Position numbers and translations under genes: made by a program
Shown: piece after piece, positions 43,592 through 55,699 of the stretch
Position numbering within the stretch: position 1 is the first letter of the stretch
Layout: each line of letters begins with the position of its first letter
Assembly: GCA_018296165.2 (NCBI GenBank)
Contig: JACKQL020000017.1
Span: 806,001 to 870,000 of the forward strand
Length of the DNA stretch: 64,000 nucleotides
DNA from: Termitomyces sp. T153
Taxonomy: Eukaryota; Basidiomycota; Agaricomycetes; Agaricales; Lyophyllaceae
Direction: 5' to 3'
The notes under the pieces: generated by a model
Databases searched by the model: none
What the model was told of the DNA's origin: nothing
Seen by the model: only the letters and a program-made list of their open reading frames with translations

Positions 43592-45410
43592 TTGCTATTG
43601 TGGGTTGATAAGGCTGCCATGGTCTTCAGCAATTGGTCTCTATCTTTTGCTCCAAACTATGTCCACTATGATCCCCACCAGAGAATGGTGTGTGTCCAAT
43701 ACTTCAGTAAGCATATTCTCATGTTCTGGGGCTCTAATAAACTGCCTCCAGTGTCAAATTGCATGCTCCATGGGGATGACTTTACATTCTCCTCTCTGGG
43801 GTTGGGTTTGTGCTGGGCCTATGATGTGTGTGATGAATGCTACAACTGGGACCTCTAATGTTTGTTTCAGGCAGAGTAGGAGGAAGAGGTGGCTTGGAGA
43901 CAGGTGGGAGGTTTGGGACTGAGTCAGGAGTCAGGATTAGGGATGGCTGGCAGGCTCTAGTTGGGGGGTTATTACTTTGTGGGCTCATGGTGAGGTGGTG
44001 ATCACTATGAACTGTGGGCCCACATTCCTAGGAGAGTTCTTCAGAGTTTGTGCTGGAGGAGAGGGATGAGGATGATGAGTTGGTAGGCAGGAGATGACTT
44101 GCTAGTCCCAGCAATGTTGGACAAAGAGAAGGGTTGGACAGTTTCCTTATTTCTTCTCAAGAGTTTGTTGAAGATGTTTGAGGTTGAGTCCAGTGAGTTC
44201 TCATTGTGGGGGCTGGGTTTTGAGTTGGGGGGCAAGAGTGTACTGGGCAGGGTGGAGTCAAGCTTCAGGGAGGCAGGGCCCAGTCTTCTGAGAATGGCAG
44301 TATGAAGTAAGCATTGCATTGATTTTCTAGCTGTTATTAGGCCAAAAATGTCTACACATGGCATCCACCTCCCCTCTCCCCTCCTCCCAAGTATTATCCC
44401 ATGTCTCCAGCTGGTTTTTGAATGCCAGCTTGCTGGTGGAGAATGTGCAGCTCCATTGGCAGCTTGAGATCCTCTGAGGCCAAGATACACAGCTTCAGGA
44501 GCAGAACAAACAGCTTTTGGGGCAGAATGGAAAACTGGCATGTGAGCTTCAGGCATGGAATAAGTCAATGCAGAAGCTAGAGAGGGCAGTGGAGAGTTGC
44601 ATGGAGCAATTGGCAGAGCAGCAGCAGTCTGACATGTAGTTGCTAGGGGTCATTTAGTGGTGGGCTTTGGCTGAGAGAAGCAACAGGAGATGCAGGCTTG
44701 TCTGGCAAATTTTTGGGAGGTTGAGGTTCATGCAGCTTTGGTGGTTTGGAATGAGGGAGCTATGCAAGAGGGTAGGTTGATTGAGGTGAGGTGAGTTTGT
44801 AGAATGACATAGTATGGAAGCAGGTTTAGGGTGCAGACATGGCAGTGCAGGGGCTGAGTTTGGAGTCCTGCAAGTTGGAGGATCTGGTGGAGGTGGCTTG
44901 GTAGTATGAGGGGCTGGACAACCAGGTGTTGGAGTTCCAAGTCCAGTCCCTGGGCAAGTGATGGTCATTTTCTGAATGCAAAGAGTACTAACTATAATAG
45001 AATAGTTCCAACACCATCAGATCCTGCTGGACAGTGTCTTGTCAGCTAGCACTCCATTTAGTCTGCCCTGAGTATTGGCTTCTAGTGCAGGTTGGGGCAG
45101 GATTGGATCAGTTGGACTGCCTCCAGGAGGGTCATTGGGCTTTGTTATTTTCTCAGAATGTGGCCTTGGAGCAGTGAGCCTCCAATGTCATTGGTGCATT
45201 GCTAACTTAAGTAGATGCACTGTGGGAGCTCTGCTGGGACATGTTACATTTTTTTGGCCATATTTGTGTGCCACAGGGCTCTTCTTGATTTTGTTGACAT
45301 AATGGTGTCATGGGAGGATGGGCCACAGGTGATTGATCTGATGGAGGGTGATGATGAGGCACAGGGTCTGCAGGTATAGAGGGGTCCAGGCCCTTGTCAA
45401 AAGTAGCATA
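43592..45410 (+). pseudogene. Antisense ORF region of the family B chromovirus
   Basis: Plus-strand frames opposite to pol lie between the 3' LTR/polypurine tract and the chromodomain. An N-terminal part (43,592-43,858) has closely spaced Cys (CDECYNW). A later part (44,440-44,640, interrupted) has QLQEQNKQLLGQNGKLACE and MQKLERAVESCMEQLAEQ, typical coiled coil. An acidic end (LMEGDDEAQGLQV) precedes a stop at about 45,379. Position, strand and composition match the antisense ORF at 29,845, though the alignment is weak by eye. Confidence 0.45.
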
Positions 45411-45699
45411 CTATTCCTTGCCAAATGTACCATACAAATAGTCTGCAATTTCTTATTGTTCAACATCCTGGGTGACAAAGAAAATCAGGCAGAGTGAGTC
45501 AGAGATGACAGGGATGGTGGGAGTGTGGCAGTAGTGTGAAGGTACATTGGGGATCTTGGAGATGGGGGTGCCAGGGATCTTGGAGAGGGGATGTGTTAGG
45601 GATGTCAAGGGATGGGTAATGGCATTGTGGGGATAAGATGGGAGTAGATAAAATATGTAGCATAGGGGCAGTTTGGAGTATTGGGGGTGGGATGGGGTT

Positions 45700-46550
45700 A
45701 TAAAGGGGGAAGGTATGTATAAGTAGGAGTTGAATCTCTAGTGAATCTGAGGGACAGGAGTTAGGCTTACAACTGTCCTTGTAGTCAGAGGGATTGACAA
45801 TTCCAGAGCTTATGGGGAAAGAACCTATAGAAGTCCTGGAGGGCATCCAGAGCTCCTTCAAGATTGTTAAGGGGTTTTCAGGTATTGTTCTTTGGGCCAT
45901 ACTCTATTCAGTAGACTAAGTAACAGACCTTGGTGGAGTCAGGAGTCAAGGATCTTGTTCACTTCACATTGATCTTCTCTAGCAGCTTTTACTACTGGGG
46001 GGGGGCTTGATCTTGCATCAAGGAAAGGTGTCAGGGTGGTGTTGCTCAAAGAGTTGGACATGAAAGATGGGGTAGAGGCCCTTCAATCCCAGAGGAAGGT
46101 GGAGTTCATAGGTATGCAAGAAGACCTTTCAGAGAATCTTGAGTGGGCTAAGGTGCTTATAGTCAAGTTTGATTGAAGGTTGCCAGGCTTTGATGTGCCA
46201 TCAATTGAGCCATACTAGGGAGCCTATCTGAAGTGGGGTCTCACTTAGAATCAGCATATATGCAGTAAGTCTTGTTGGCAATGTTAATCTCCTGGCAGAG
46301 ATACTCCTGAAGGAATTGAAGGTCATGGGCAACCTCATAAACTATATAGGAGGGAATATCATGGAGGGAGATGGAAAGGTGGGGGTTGTAACCTTGTTTG
46401 TAGAGAGTGGGGAGACTCCAGTTGTGGAATGGGGAGTGTTATTATATGTGAATTTGGAAATAGGGAGCTTGGTACACCAGTCATCCTAGAAGTAGTTTAT
46501 GTAGATTTGGAAGTATTGTGTAATAGAGTGTCCAGCAGACCTCCTGTTAC
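45700..46550 (-). pseudogene. Integrase C-terminus and chromodomain of the family B chromovirus
   Basis: Aligns with 31,040-31,900 of the LTR A element at the nucleotide level, including the chromodomain start ILDS near 45,950 and the following linker. Several stops. The element is cut off at about 46,550, where AT-rich sequence begins. Confidence 0.65.
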
Positions 46551-46559
46551 TCTCTGAAT

Positions 46560-47643
46560 TTATATGTACATACATATAATTATTTATTTATATTGATATT
46601 AATTTGGTAACATCACATGATGCTACCCTTAAAACTGTATGTACTATACTTTGGTCTGTGCCTCCAGCATGGGCCTATAGCTCTTGCTAAGTCCCAGACC
46701 CAATTTCACTTTGTTTGGTCAGGTCCTTGATATTCTAATTCAATGCTGAGATCCAGACCCAACCTCACTACATTTGGTCAGGTCTTTGTATTTCATCAAT
46801 TCAATGCTGAGATCAAGACCCAACTTCACTATGTTTGGTCAGGTCTTTGTATTTCATTGATTCAATGCTGAGATCCAGACCCAACCTCACTATGTTTGGT
46901 CAGGTCTTTGTATTTTGCCAGCTCAATGCTGAGATCCAGACCCAACCTCACTACATTTGGTCAGGTCTTTGTATTTTGCCAACTATGCTAAGATCCAGAC
47001 TCAACCTCAGTTTGTCCACTTTTGTATTTCATGTTGTTGATAAGAGTTCCTCAATAAAATCATCAAGATTGTCATATAAATAGAGCTTTCCCACTCATCT
47101 CTTTCACTCTATGTTGAATTTGGTCTTTCTTTTTTCAATTAATGCATAGATAGTCCTGTCATTGTCAATGTCAGTAGATGTAAGTCTTTACTATGATTTC
47201 AATTATATTTCACTGGGTTTAATGAAAATTTAGAATTGTTGATGAATCAAAGTCTCCTCCAGCTTCTATCTTCTTTTTACTCATACACTTTGAAGAGCAT
47301 ATTTGACAATTTTTTGACCCCAAAATATACTAAAGAGAAAAAAATTAGGGAAAGTAGCCTGAGTAATGAGATATCTATAATTTCATTTATGGTATTACTA
47401 AATGGTACTAATACTTAGCAATCAGACCTTTGACTTGATTCTTTTTTAGAATTTTCCAATACTCTATCTAATCAAGATTTGTTACACATTACACATCTGT
47501 TTTCTTCAACTTAATATATCTGACATACAATCATCTAATCACAAAACTATACACCTTCAAATCAGAAACACCGTGGATCCTCAGAGACAGAACCTAGCCT
47601 ACAGCTATCAGCAATCCAATCTATTAAAACATACATATACATT
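46560..47643. mobile_element. LTR-like repeat containing a minisatellite
   Basis: AT-rich, no coding motif. ATATAAATAG near 47,075 looks like a promoter. The minisatellite-bearing part recurs near 49.7-50.1 kb and 52.0-52.4 kb with the same leader (GGTCTGTGCC...GGCCTATAG), so these are three copies of one repeat. Confidence 0.5.
46694..47010. repeat. About 61-bp minisatellite, five units
   Basis: Units start at about 46694, 46753, 46814, 46875, 46936 and 46996 with CCAGACCCAACCTCACT and share TTTGGTCAGGTCTTTG. Confidence 0.8.
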
Positions 47644-47648
47644 ATAGT

Positions 47649-48783
47649 TGTCAGGTTCTGCTGACCATGAGGGCTCAGCTACACTGGGTGAGTCCTTACT
47701 AGGCAGACACAATGTCCTGCACTGATGACTTGGTGTTTGGGGAAAGTCTAGACCTTGGAGAATTGTGAGGATAGGTGAGGGAGGAGTGATCCAAACAAGT
47801 CTGGGGGGTCCAGGGAAGTCTAAGACAAGGTACAGGGAAGGGTTGAACTTGAGGGAAGCATCAGGCACAAGTCTGGAAGCTAGTGTTTGATGTGCAGGAT
47901 AAGCAGAGGCTATGCAAGTGATGGGAGTGGAGCCAGAGCTTGATGGGGGATCAACAGATGTTGATGGGTTTTGGGGCCAAGCAAATAGTGAGGTCTGGAG
48001 TTGGTTTAAAGAATGTTTGAAGTTTGTAATTATAAGTGCAGAGTTTGTGATGGCACTAAGGTTGAGAGGATTTGAACACAATAATGGAAATGGAGTCAAA
48101 CAAGGCAAGATGGAGTCAAGACAAGATTGAGACAAGAATGAGAATAGATTCAAGCAGAGATACAAAATGATAACAAGACAATAATGGAGATAGAGACAGG
48201 ACAAGACCAGGAGATTGAGATAAATAGAAACATAACACAGGACACAAAACACAAGATGGGAACAATCAGAAACACATCAGGTAAGGCAATAGGTAATATC
48301 AAGACTAGAGTACTGGATGCTACTCTATGACTTATATACTGACTACTGGAGAGCTCCAGTGGATAGCAGATCTGGTAGTGGGGCTTGTTGAAGCTGCACA
48401 GAGTTGACAGGTGTCAGTTGTGATCAGGGGATGGGCTGCAGTGATATTCTGATGGGATCAGTCAAGAATACAGGCTGTTCTGGGGTCATTGTGATGCTCC
48501 AGAGTTGGTTGGGCAAACCAGGGTGATGAGTTATGCCAGAGTCAGGAACAGTGGGAGAGGGTTCCAGGGGTTGAGGAGAGGCAGAGGAGGTGTTGATGGC
48601 TGCAGAAGGCATTGGAGTTAGCTAGAGAGCCATCAGGTTTGCTGGGGAAGTGTTGGAGTTACCCAGAGTGAATGCCGTGGGTGGGCAAAGGTTGGGGAAG
48701 TCAAAGAGGGGTGATGGGGGTGAACTCTGGGAGAGTGAGGTGGCTGGGAACAAGGTCCAGGGTTCTGGGAATGGGTTGTGACA
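47649..48783 (-). mobile_element. Solo LTR A copy 6 (1,135 bp)
   Basis: Flanked by the perfect duplication ATAGT (47644-47648 and 48784-48788). The transcript-start motif is exact at 48295-48306, 32 bases from the TATA box at 48331-48338. CpG is nearly absent, so it is an old copy. Confidence 0.9.
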
Positions 48784-48788
48784 ATAGT

Positions 48789-49820
48789 AGTGACCAAAAA
48801 GCCTCCTGTTCCTTAACAGAGAACCATTAACTTTTCACATTCTATATTAATACTGTCTTCTGAAGCTTTTTCCATCTCAAAGCAACCTTTGAGGCTCTCT
48901 TTACCAATAGTTACATTGGCATAGTAAATCAAACTCACCATCCTTTTCTAGAGGCTGTCATAATGTAGTCAAATATCCATTGAGAGCAGGGAAGGTGGAG
49001 CTGATCAGGAACAAGTTGACTTTAAGGTATAAGAACTGATTGCTGTAAAATTATAAGAATACACACTTTTAAGTCTGAACACACATCTTGAAATCATAAA
49101 GCCACCATACAGCCATCAGCACTCCAGTCAAAGTATAGCCTCACTTTGTTTGGTTAGGAATTTGATTTTACAATTCAATGTTGGTGCTGCCTAATATCAT
49201 AGAATACACATTCCAAGTTAGAGGCTATCAGCAATCAAATTCAAGTCAGATTTATAGTCAAAACATACTGTATGTCATAAACTTCTCAAAGTCCTTCAGG
49301 AACCATAGTTGCCTAGGGATATACACAGGGCAACCATTCTCCTTTCTAAAAAATAAGTAGAAGCTTTTAAGAGTCAAAGAAACATCTTATGCCACTTATT
49401 TGGCCATTTTTGATCATAAATTCATTGTTCTGAACTTTTTTTGATAAGAAATACATGCATGGAACATGTTCCTTGAAGAGGTGCATTGAAAGACAGTACA
49501 TTTCATATAGGTAAGGCTGAAAATAGTTTGATATTGCCTGAAATATCAAGTCTGGCACCTTTTACACATAGTCAAAGTAATGGTTCATATCTATCAAAGT
49601 TGTCTACTGTATTTTTTTTTTGGAAAAAATGCATCTAAAGAGTGGCAAAACAGCCAAGTCAGTTTTTATTACCATAAAAGGGTTTAAATTTGTCAGCATT
49701 TGTCAGCACAATCCAAAAGTCATTGCATATATTAGGTGCACAGCCACTCCAGCAGTCATCCCATAAATTACAGATGAGCTATGGTCCATGCCTTTGGCAT
49801 GGGCCTGTAACTCTTGCTTC
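48789..49820. other. Unassigned CpG-poor repeat DNA
   Basis: AT-rich, with no open frame of interest. Short blocks (GTAGTCAAATATCC) recur near 50,590, so it belongs to the same repeat as the 50.4-50.65 kb segment. Confidence 0.4.
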
Positions 49821-49824
49821 ATCC

Positions 49825-49965
49825 CAGACCCAACCTCACTATGTTCAGTTAGGTCTTTGTATTTCATTAACTCAATGCTGAGATCCAGATCCTACCTCAC
49901 TATGTTTGGTTAGGTCTTTGTATTTTGTTGACTAATGCTGAGATCCAGACTCAACCTCACCTTTG
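49825..49965. repeat. Minisatellite, about 2.5 units
   Basis: Same monomer family as 46,694-47,010 (CAGACCCAACCTCACTATG...). Confidence 0.7.
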
Positions 49966-50054
49966 CATTTCAATTAATGTGATTATAGTCCTGTTATTGT
50001 ACTACTATTTTCACTATATTATCCTCAGTCAAATAAAGCTTTTAACTTTGTTCT

Positions 50055-50400
50055 TTCAGAAGGTAGAATGAGAAGTGATGATCACATCCTAACAATCCCC
50101 TCTGTTACATCTTTGATATTCTAAACTCAATAATCAAATCCAGACCAAACCTCACTGGAGCTTTTCCACTTGATTAATGTGCTTATAGTCCTTTTATTGT
50201 TTATGTCAGCAGACATAAGTCTTGACTATTATTTCAACCATATCATCTTCCATCAAATGAAGCTTTTGACTTCATTCTTGCAGGAAGTAACATGAGAAGT
50301 GGTGATCATGTCTTAATAATCCCCTCTATTACATCTTTGATATTCTAAACTCAATGATCAAATCCAGACCAAACCTCACTTTATTTAGTTAGGTCTTCAA
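50055..50400. repeat. Imperfect tandem duplication of about 240 bp around a Copia LTR end
   Basis: The sequence GAGAAGTG-TGATCA...TAA-AATCCCCTCT-TTACATCTTTGATATTC occurs at about 50,070 and again at about 50,295. The first copy has the LTR end CCTAACA followed by ATCCCC (a polypurine tract on the minus strand), as at 28,524. Confidence 0.65.
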
Positions 50401-50662
50401 CATTCTAACTCTTCAAGTGAAATAGACAATTCTATGCTATTGAGGAACCAAAATCTCCTCCACCTTCTGTCCACTTTTTTCCTCATTGACTCTATCTATT
50501 TTATACATGTTTTTTGTAATTGTTCTTTCTGTCTTCTCAAGCTGCTTCCATTCCAGAAAATCTATCATCCTTTTTCAGAGGATGTAGTCAAATATCCTTC
50601 TCAAAATCCACTCAAGCTGTATGTCTTTATTCCAAATACACCTCTGAGAAAAATGATAGCAA

Positions 50663-51809
50663 TGTCAGGTTCCGCTGACCTCGGGGGCTCAGCTGCACTG
50701 GGCGAGTCCTTACTAGGCGGGCATGATCCCCTTGCACTGGTAACCGAACACTCGAAGACGTTCCGGGCCCTGGTGGCTTGTGCAGATAGTTGGGGGGATG
50801 TGATCCAGACAGATCTGGGGAGGTCCGGAGAAGTCGGATTGTGAGGAAACGAGATGGTCTTGGCGGGGTTCAGGCAGAAGGCCATACGGGAGATTCGTGG
50901 AAGCAAAGGATTAGGTGGCTGTGTGATCAATGGAAGCAGAGCCGGGTTTTGATGGGAGATCATTTGGAGCTGATGGAGTCCGGGACTGAGCGAAGAGCAA
51001 GGTTCGGACCTGGTAAAGGAGTGTCGGGGTTTGTAATCGTAATCGCGGAGTTTGTGAGGTCGTTAAGGTTGATGAAGGCTTGGGCACAATGGTCGGACGG
51101 AGTCACCGAGACAGCGTCAGGCAAAATGGGATGGGGTTGATATGGGACAAGAGTAGATTTGAATAGAGATACGAAGCGATAACGAGAACAATAACGAAAT
51201 GGAGACGAGACAAGACCGGGAGACTGAGATAAGACTGGGAGACTGAGATGAGACTGGGAGACTGAGATAAGAAAACGAGACACGAGACACGAAACAATCA
51301 GACCATAAGTAACGTTAAGCAATATCAAGACTAGAGTATGAAGAGCTACTTGATGACTTATATACTGACTACCGGAGGACTTTGGGGTACGTCAGCTGTG
51401 GCGGCGGGGCTTGGCGGAGCTCGACGGAGGGGGCGGGTGTCGGTTGTGATCGAGGATCATGCCACGCTGATACATTGATGGGATCATTGGAGAACGCGGG
51501 TTGCCCCGAGGTTGTCGTGATACTCCAGAATAGGTCGGAGGAACCAGGGTGTTGAGTCGATGATGGGTGGCGAAGATCGGGAACAGCGGGGGTGGTTCTT
51601 GGGGTTCGGGAGGCCCAGGGTAAGTGTCAGTGGCTGCGGGGCAGGCACCAAAGTTGGCCAGGGGGCCGTCGGAGTTAGCCGGGGAGGCGTCGGAGTTAGC
51701 CGAAGTAGGCGCGGGGCCTGGGCGGAAGTTTGGCAGAGCGTTGGGGGTTTTTTGGGGGTTCGGGGGGTTGATGGACGATGTGCGGGGTTTCGGGGGACGG
51801 GTCATGACA
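50663..51809 (-). mobile_element. Solo LTR A copy 7, CpG-rich (1,147 bp)
   Basis: Flanked by the perfect duplication AGCAA (50658-50662 and 51810-51814). It keeps many CpGs, unlike the DNA on both sides. TATATAAG (51357-51364, minus) and the exact start motif (51321-51332) are present. About 90% identical by eye to copy 8, which faces the other way. Confidence 0.93.
51214..51270. repeat. 19-bp tandem repeat inside LTR copy 7
   Basis: Three units of GACTGGGAGACTGAGATRA. Copy 8 has a shorter version. Confidence 0.8.
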
Positions 51810-51814
51810 AGCAA

Positions 51815-52133
51815 TGGGTCATGATGATTAATTGTGTTTCCCTACTTCTCAAAATCTGTTTGAACTCTATTCATAAGGGAATATCATACAGGTGGCCATA
51901 TCAATCCATACTCACACAAGTTAGAACATGTTGTGCAGTCTATTCAATTGCCAGAGTCCAGGCTGTTCAAAGATGGAGCTTTGTATAGTGCACAGCCACT
52001 ATTTGTCAGCATTTGTCAGTGCTGCTAAAATTGTTGCATAGGCACAGCCACTTTCCCATGTCCATTGTCACATTATACATAGAGACAAGCTATGGTCTGT
52101 GCCTTTGGCACAGGCCTATAGCCCTTGCTTCAT
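51815..52133. other. CpG-poor repeat DNA left of the minisatellite
   Basis: No coding motif. It includes GTCAGCATTTGTCAG and the leader shared with the 49.7 kb repeat. Confidence 0.4.
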
Positions 52134-52425
52134 CCCAGACCCAACCTCACTTTGTTTGGTTAGGTCCTTGATATTCTACTCAATGCTTCATCCCAGACCC
52201 AATCTCACTTCTTTTGGTGAGGTCCTTGATATTCTACTCAATGCTTAGTCCCAGACCCAACCTCACTTTGTTTGGTTAGGTTCTTGATATTCTACTCAAT
52301 GCTTAGTCCCAGACCCAACCTCACTTTGTTTGGTTAGGTTCTTGATATTCTACTCAATGCTTAGTCCCAGACCCAACCTCACTTTGTTTGGTTAGGTCCT
52401 TGATATTCTACTCAATGCTTCATCC
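52134..52425. repeat. 58-bp minisatellite, five units
   Basis: Units start at about 52134, 52192, 52250, 52308 and 52366 and are nearly identical (CCCAGACCCAACCTCACTTT...), more homogeneous than the other two arrays. Confidence 0.85.
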
Positions 52426-52989
52426 TGTAAGGGCAACCTCTGGAGGCTGTGGCTCAATCACATAGCTGGCAAAGGGAAATCCAAAGTCTATTCAGTACTG
52501 TACAGTGTCTACTGAGATAACTACTCACCTGGCAAAGAGAAATCCAAAGAGAACAAGTCTAGGGATTCTCTAGGCCAGGTGTGACACTTCAGAGGCTTCT
52601 AGAAGCATAAGAGACAACTGTACAGTATGACAGAGAAAAAAGACAAAGTGATGTGTCAGCAATTGGTCAGCAGTTACATAAGCCAGTGGCAGTGTCAAAG
52701 GAGCCACACTTGTCTGAATTATTGACAGAGAACTGGTGCAGCCTGAAGGCTAAACCTAGGACCAATAGGTAGGAAAAAGGAAGGAGAATTAAAGGAAAAC
52801 TATAGTGGGGGAAATCTGACAAGAACTGGAGAAGGAGAAGGGGAAACAGTGGGACATACCCTGACATCACCCCCCCTCTAGGATGGGCACCTCAACACAC
52901 TGGGTAGAAGAAGTCACAAATTACCTGGTTAGCTGGTGAAATAGGATAGATGCTTTGAATAGCCTTTGGGGCATTGGGATGCCTATGGT

Positions 52990-53260
52990 AGAAGTCCTGG
53001 ACCAAGCCTGATGCATGAACATTAGCCTGTAGTTCCCAAGAGATGTCCTTGATGCCATATCCCTTTCATTTCACCTTGAACTGCAACTTCCCTCAGAACA
53101 CCCTGCTGTCCAAGATTTCCTCCACCTTGTACTCCTCCTCATCATTGACTAGGACTGGTAGTGGGAATGGCTTAGGGCAACAGCCTGGGATCGGATCCTC
53201 TGGAGCTAGAAATAACTTGACCACATTAAAGACTGGATGCAGTTGGCAGAGGCTTGCTGG
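52990..53260 (-). pseudogene. Chromodomain of the LTR C element
   Basis: Reads EEEYKVEEILDSRVF, a stop, GKLQFKVK, a stop, KGYGIKDISWELQ. The two stops fit CGA-to-TGA and TGG-to-TGA changes. LTR copy 8 inserted between this and the integrase core. Confidence 0.8.
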
Positions 53261-53265
53261 GAGTA

Positions 53266-54402
53266 TGTCACGACCCGTTCCCCGAAACCCCGCACATCGT
53301 TCATCAAACCCCTGAACCCCCAAAGGACCCCCAACGCTCCGCCGAACTTCCGCCCATGCCCCGCGCCTACTTTGGCTAACTCCGACGCCCCCCCCGGCTA
53401 ACTCCGACGGCCCCCTGGCCAACTTCGGTGCCTGCCCCGCAGCCACTGACACTTACCCTGGGCTTCCCGAACCCCGAGAACCACCCCTGCTGTTCCCGAT
53501 CTTCGCCCCCCATCATTAACTCAACACCCTGCTTCCTCCGACCTATTCCGGAGTATCACGACGACCTCGGGGCAACCCACGTTCTCAAATGATCCCATCA
53601 ATGTATCAGCGTGGCATGATCCTTGATCACAACCGACACCCGCCCACTCCATCAAGCCCCGCCAAGCCCCGCCGCCACAGCCGACGTACCCCGAAGTCCT
53701 CTGGTAGTCAGTATATAAGTCATCAAGTAGCTCTTCGTACTCTAGTCTTGATATTGCTTAACGTTACCTATGGTCTGATTGTTTCCTTTTCGTGTTTTGT
53801 GTTTCATATCCCAGTTTCCCGGTCTTATCTCAGTCTCCCAGTCTTATCTCAGTCTCCCGGTCTTGTCTTGTCTCCATTTCGTTATCGTTCTCGTTATCGT
53901 TTCGTATCTCCACTCGAATCTACTCCTGTTCCATATTGTCTCGTCCAACGCTGTCTCGGTGACTCCGTCAGACCATTGTACCCAAGTCTTCATCAACCCT
54001 AACGACCTCACGAACTCCACGATTACGAATACGAACCCCGACACTCCTTTACTAGGTCCGAACCTCACTCTTCGCTCGGTCCCGGACTCCATCAGCTCCA
54101 AATGATCTCCCATCAAACCCCGGCTCCATCCCCATCAATCACACAGCCACCTACCCCCTTGCTTCCGCAAATCTCCCGTACGGCCTTCTGCCTGAACCCC
54201 ACCAAGACCGTCTCATTCCCCCACAATCCGACTTCTCCGGACCTTCCCGGACCTGTCTGGATCACATCTCCCCAACTACCTGCGCAACCCACCTGGACCC
54301 GGAACGTCTTCGAGTGTTCGGTTACCAATGCAGGGGAATCACACCCGCCTAGTAAGGACTCGCCCAGTGCAGCTGAGCCCCCGAGGTCAGCGGAACCTGA
54401 CA
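53266..54402 (+). mobile_element. Solo LTR A copy 8, CpG-rich (1,137 bp)
   Basis: Flanked by the perfect duplication GAGTA (53261-53265 and 54403-54407). TATATAAG is at 53712-53719 and AGTCTTGATATT at 53744-53755. It lies inside the LTR C integrase gene and contrasts with it by keeping its CpGs. Confidence 0.95.
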
Positions 54403-54407
54403 GAGTA

Positions 54408-55590
54408 TGCCAAAGGCCCTACCTTCTTCTCCACTATGAAGGGGCCAAGATGACAATGTGACAGCTTCTGGGATGGCCTTGTTGTCTTTATGTCTGAGCT
54501 ATCCAAGTACATATGGTCCCTGGGCTTATAAATTGGGGCAGGTGTCCATCTGCAATTATAGTACCATGCCATGTCTTTCTTGGCCTTCACCAGTGCAGCT
54601 TTTGCCTCCTCCTGTGCCCTCCTCATCTAATCCACAAACTTGTTGACAGAGTCATTCTTTGAGGAGCATGCCCAAGGTTCAAATCTCATGTGAGGGTGCC
54701 TGCCAGTGTTCAGGAAGAATGGAGTCATCTGCATGGAAGAGTGAATGTAGTTGTTGTATTGGAATTTTGCGTCCAGCAACAGCTCATCTCAGTCATTCTG
54801 CTTCTCATTACAAAACAGGCAGAGATACTGTTCCAGTTCCTGGTTAACATGTTCTGTCTGCCCATTTGACTGAGGGTGATAGGCCATGGTGGTATGGAGC
54901 TTCATGCCTAGCAGGTAATACAGGTCTTAAGTGAATTCTGCCACAAACTGGGGGCCCTGGTCCAAGACATACTTATCTGACAGACTATGGAGTTTCTAGA
55001 CATTCTTCCTGTACAGGCTGGCCACTCCTAAGGCAGAGCATATGGTGTGGGTAGGTATGAAGTGAGCCTGTTTGCCATAGAGGTCCACCACTACCATCAC
55101 AGCATTGTACCCCTGAGCATCTGGGGGTTCCACAATGAAATCTACTAATGCAACACTCCAGTGAGCAGCTGGAATAGGGAGTGGGTGGAGCTGGCCCATG
55201 GGTGCTTGATGGCAAGGTTTGGTGCAGAAACAGAAGTAGCAGGTGCTAGTGTAGGTGCCTACATATCAGGAGATCTGTGGCCACCAATAGGTCTGAGATA
55301 CCAGCTCCAGCATCTTCCACCTTCCAGGATGTCCAGCTACCCAAGAGTTATGGTGTTGTTCTACAATGTGCCAGTGAAGTTCTGGAATGTCAGGTATATA
55401 AATGCATCCTCTGAAGTGCAAAAGCCCATCCTGAAGACCCCACTCATTTGCATGCACTTGACTTGACTCCACTTGCCTGTCAAGCTTGTAGGGCCTGTGC
55501 AGCCTGGGCAACCGCATCCTCCTGTGCACCCTTCCAGTTCCCTCTTTAGATGTTCCTAAGGATGTTTGCCTCATCCCCTTGGACCACAAT
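54408..55590 (-). pseudogene. Integrase core of the LTR C element
   Basis: Shows the HHCC-type domain (ELHWHIVEQHHNSWVAGHPG near 55,350), a first catalytic Asp region (VALVDFIVEPPDAQGYNAV, near 55,130) and a GPF motif (LGPFIVEKKVGPLAYSVRF) at 54,390-54,450. Frame breaks occur. Confidence 0.75.
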
Positions 55591-55699
55591 CCCTTCTAGC
55601 ACACAGATGGCAAAGAGCTCTAGCTTGAGAAGGACAATGTTGTCATTATCTCCTGCTCCTGTGCCATGGTCAGCCTGCCTAGACAATGCATCTAGTTTG

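Noticed and set aside
52134..52425. Centromeric or telomeric satellite
   Set aside because: Only five units, and related short arrays lie inside dispersed repeats with an LTR-like context.
50663..54402. Inverted terminal repeats of a DNA transposon
   Set aside because: Each repeat has its own 5-bp target duplication and LTR ends (TG...CA), so they are two independent solo LTRs.
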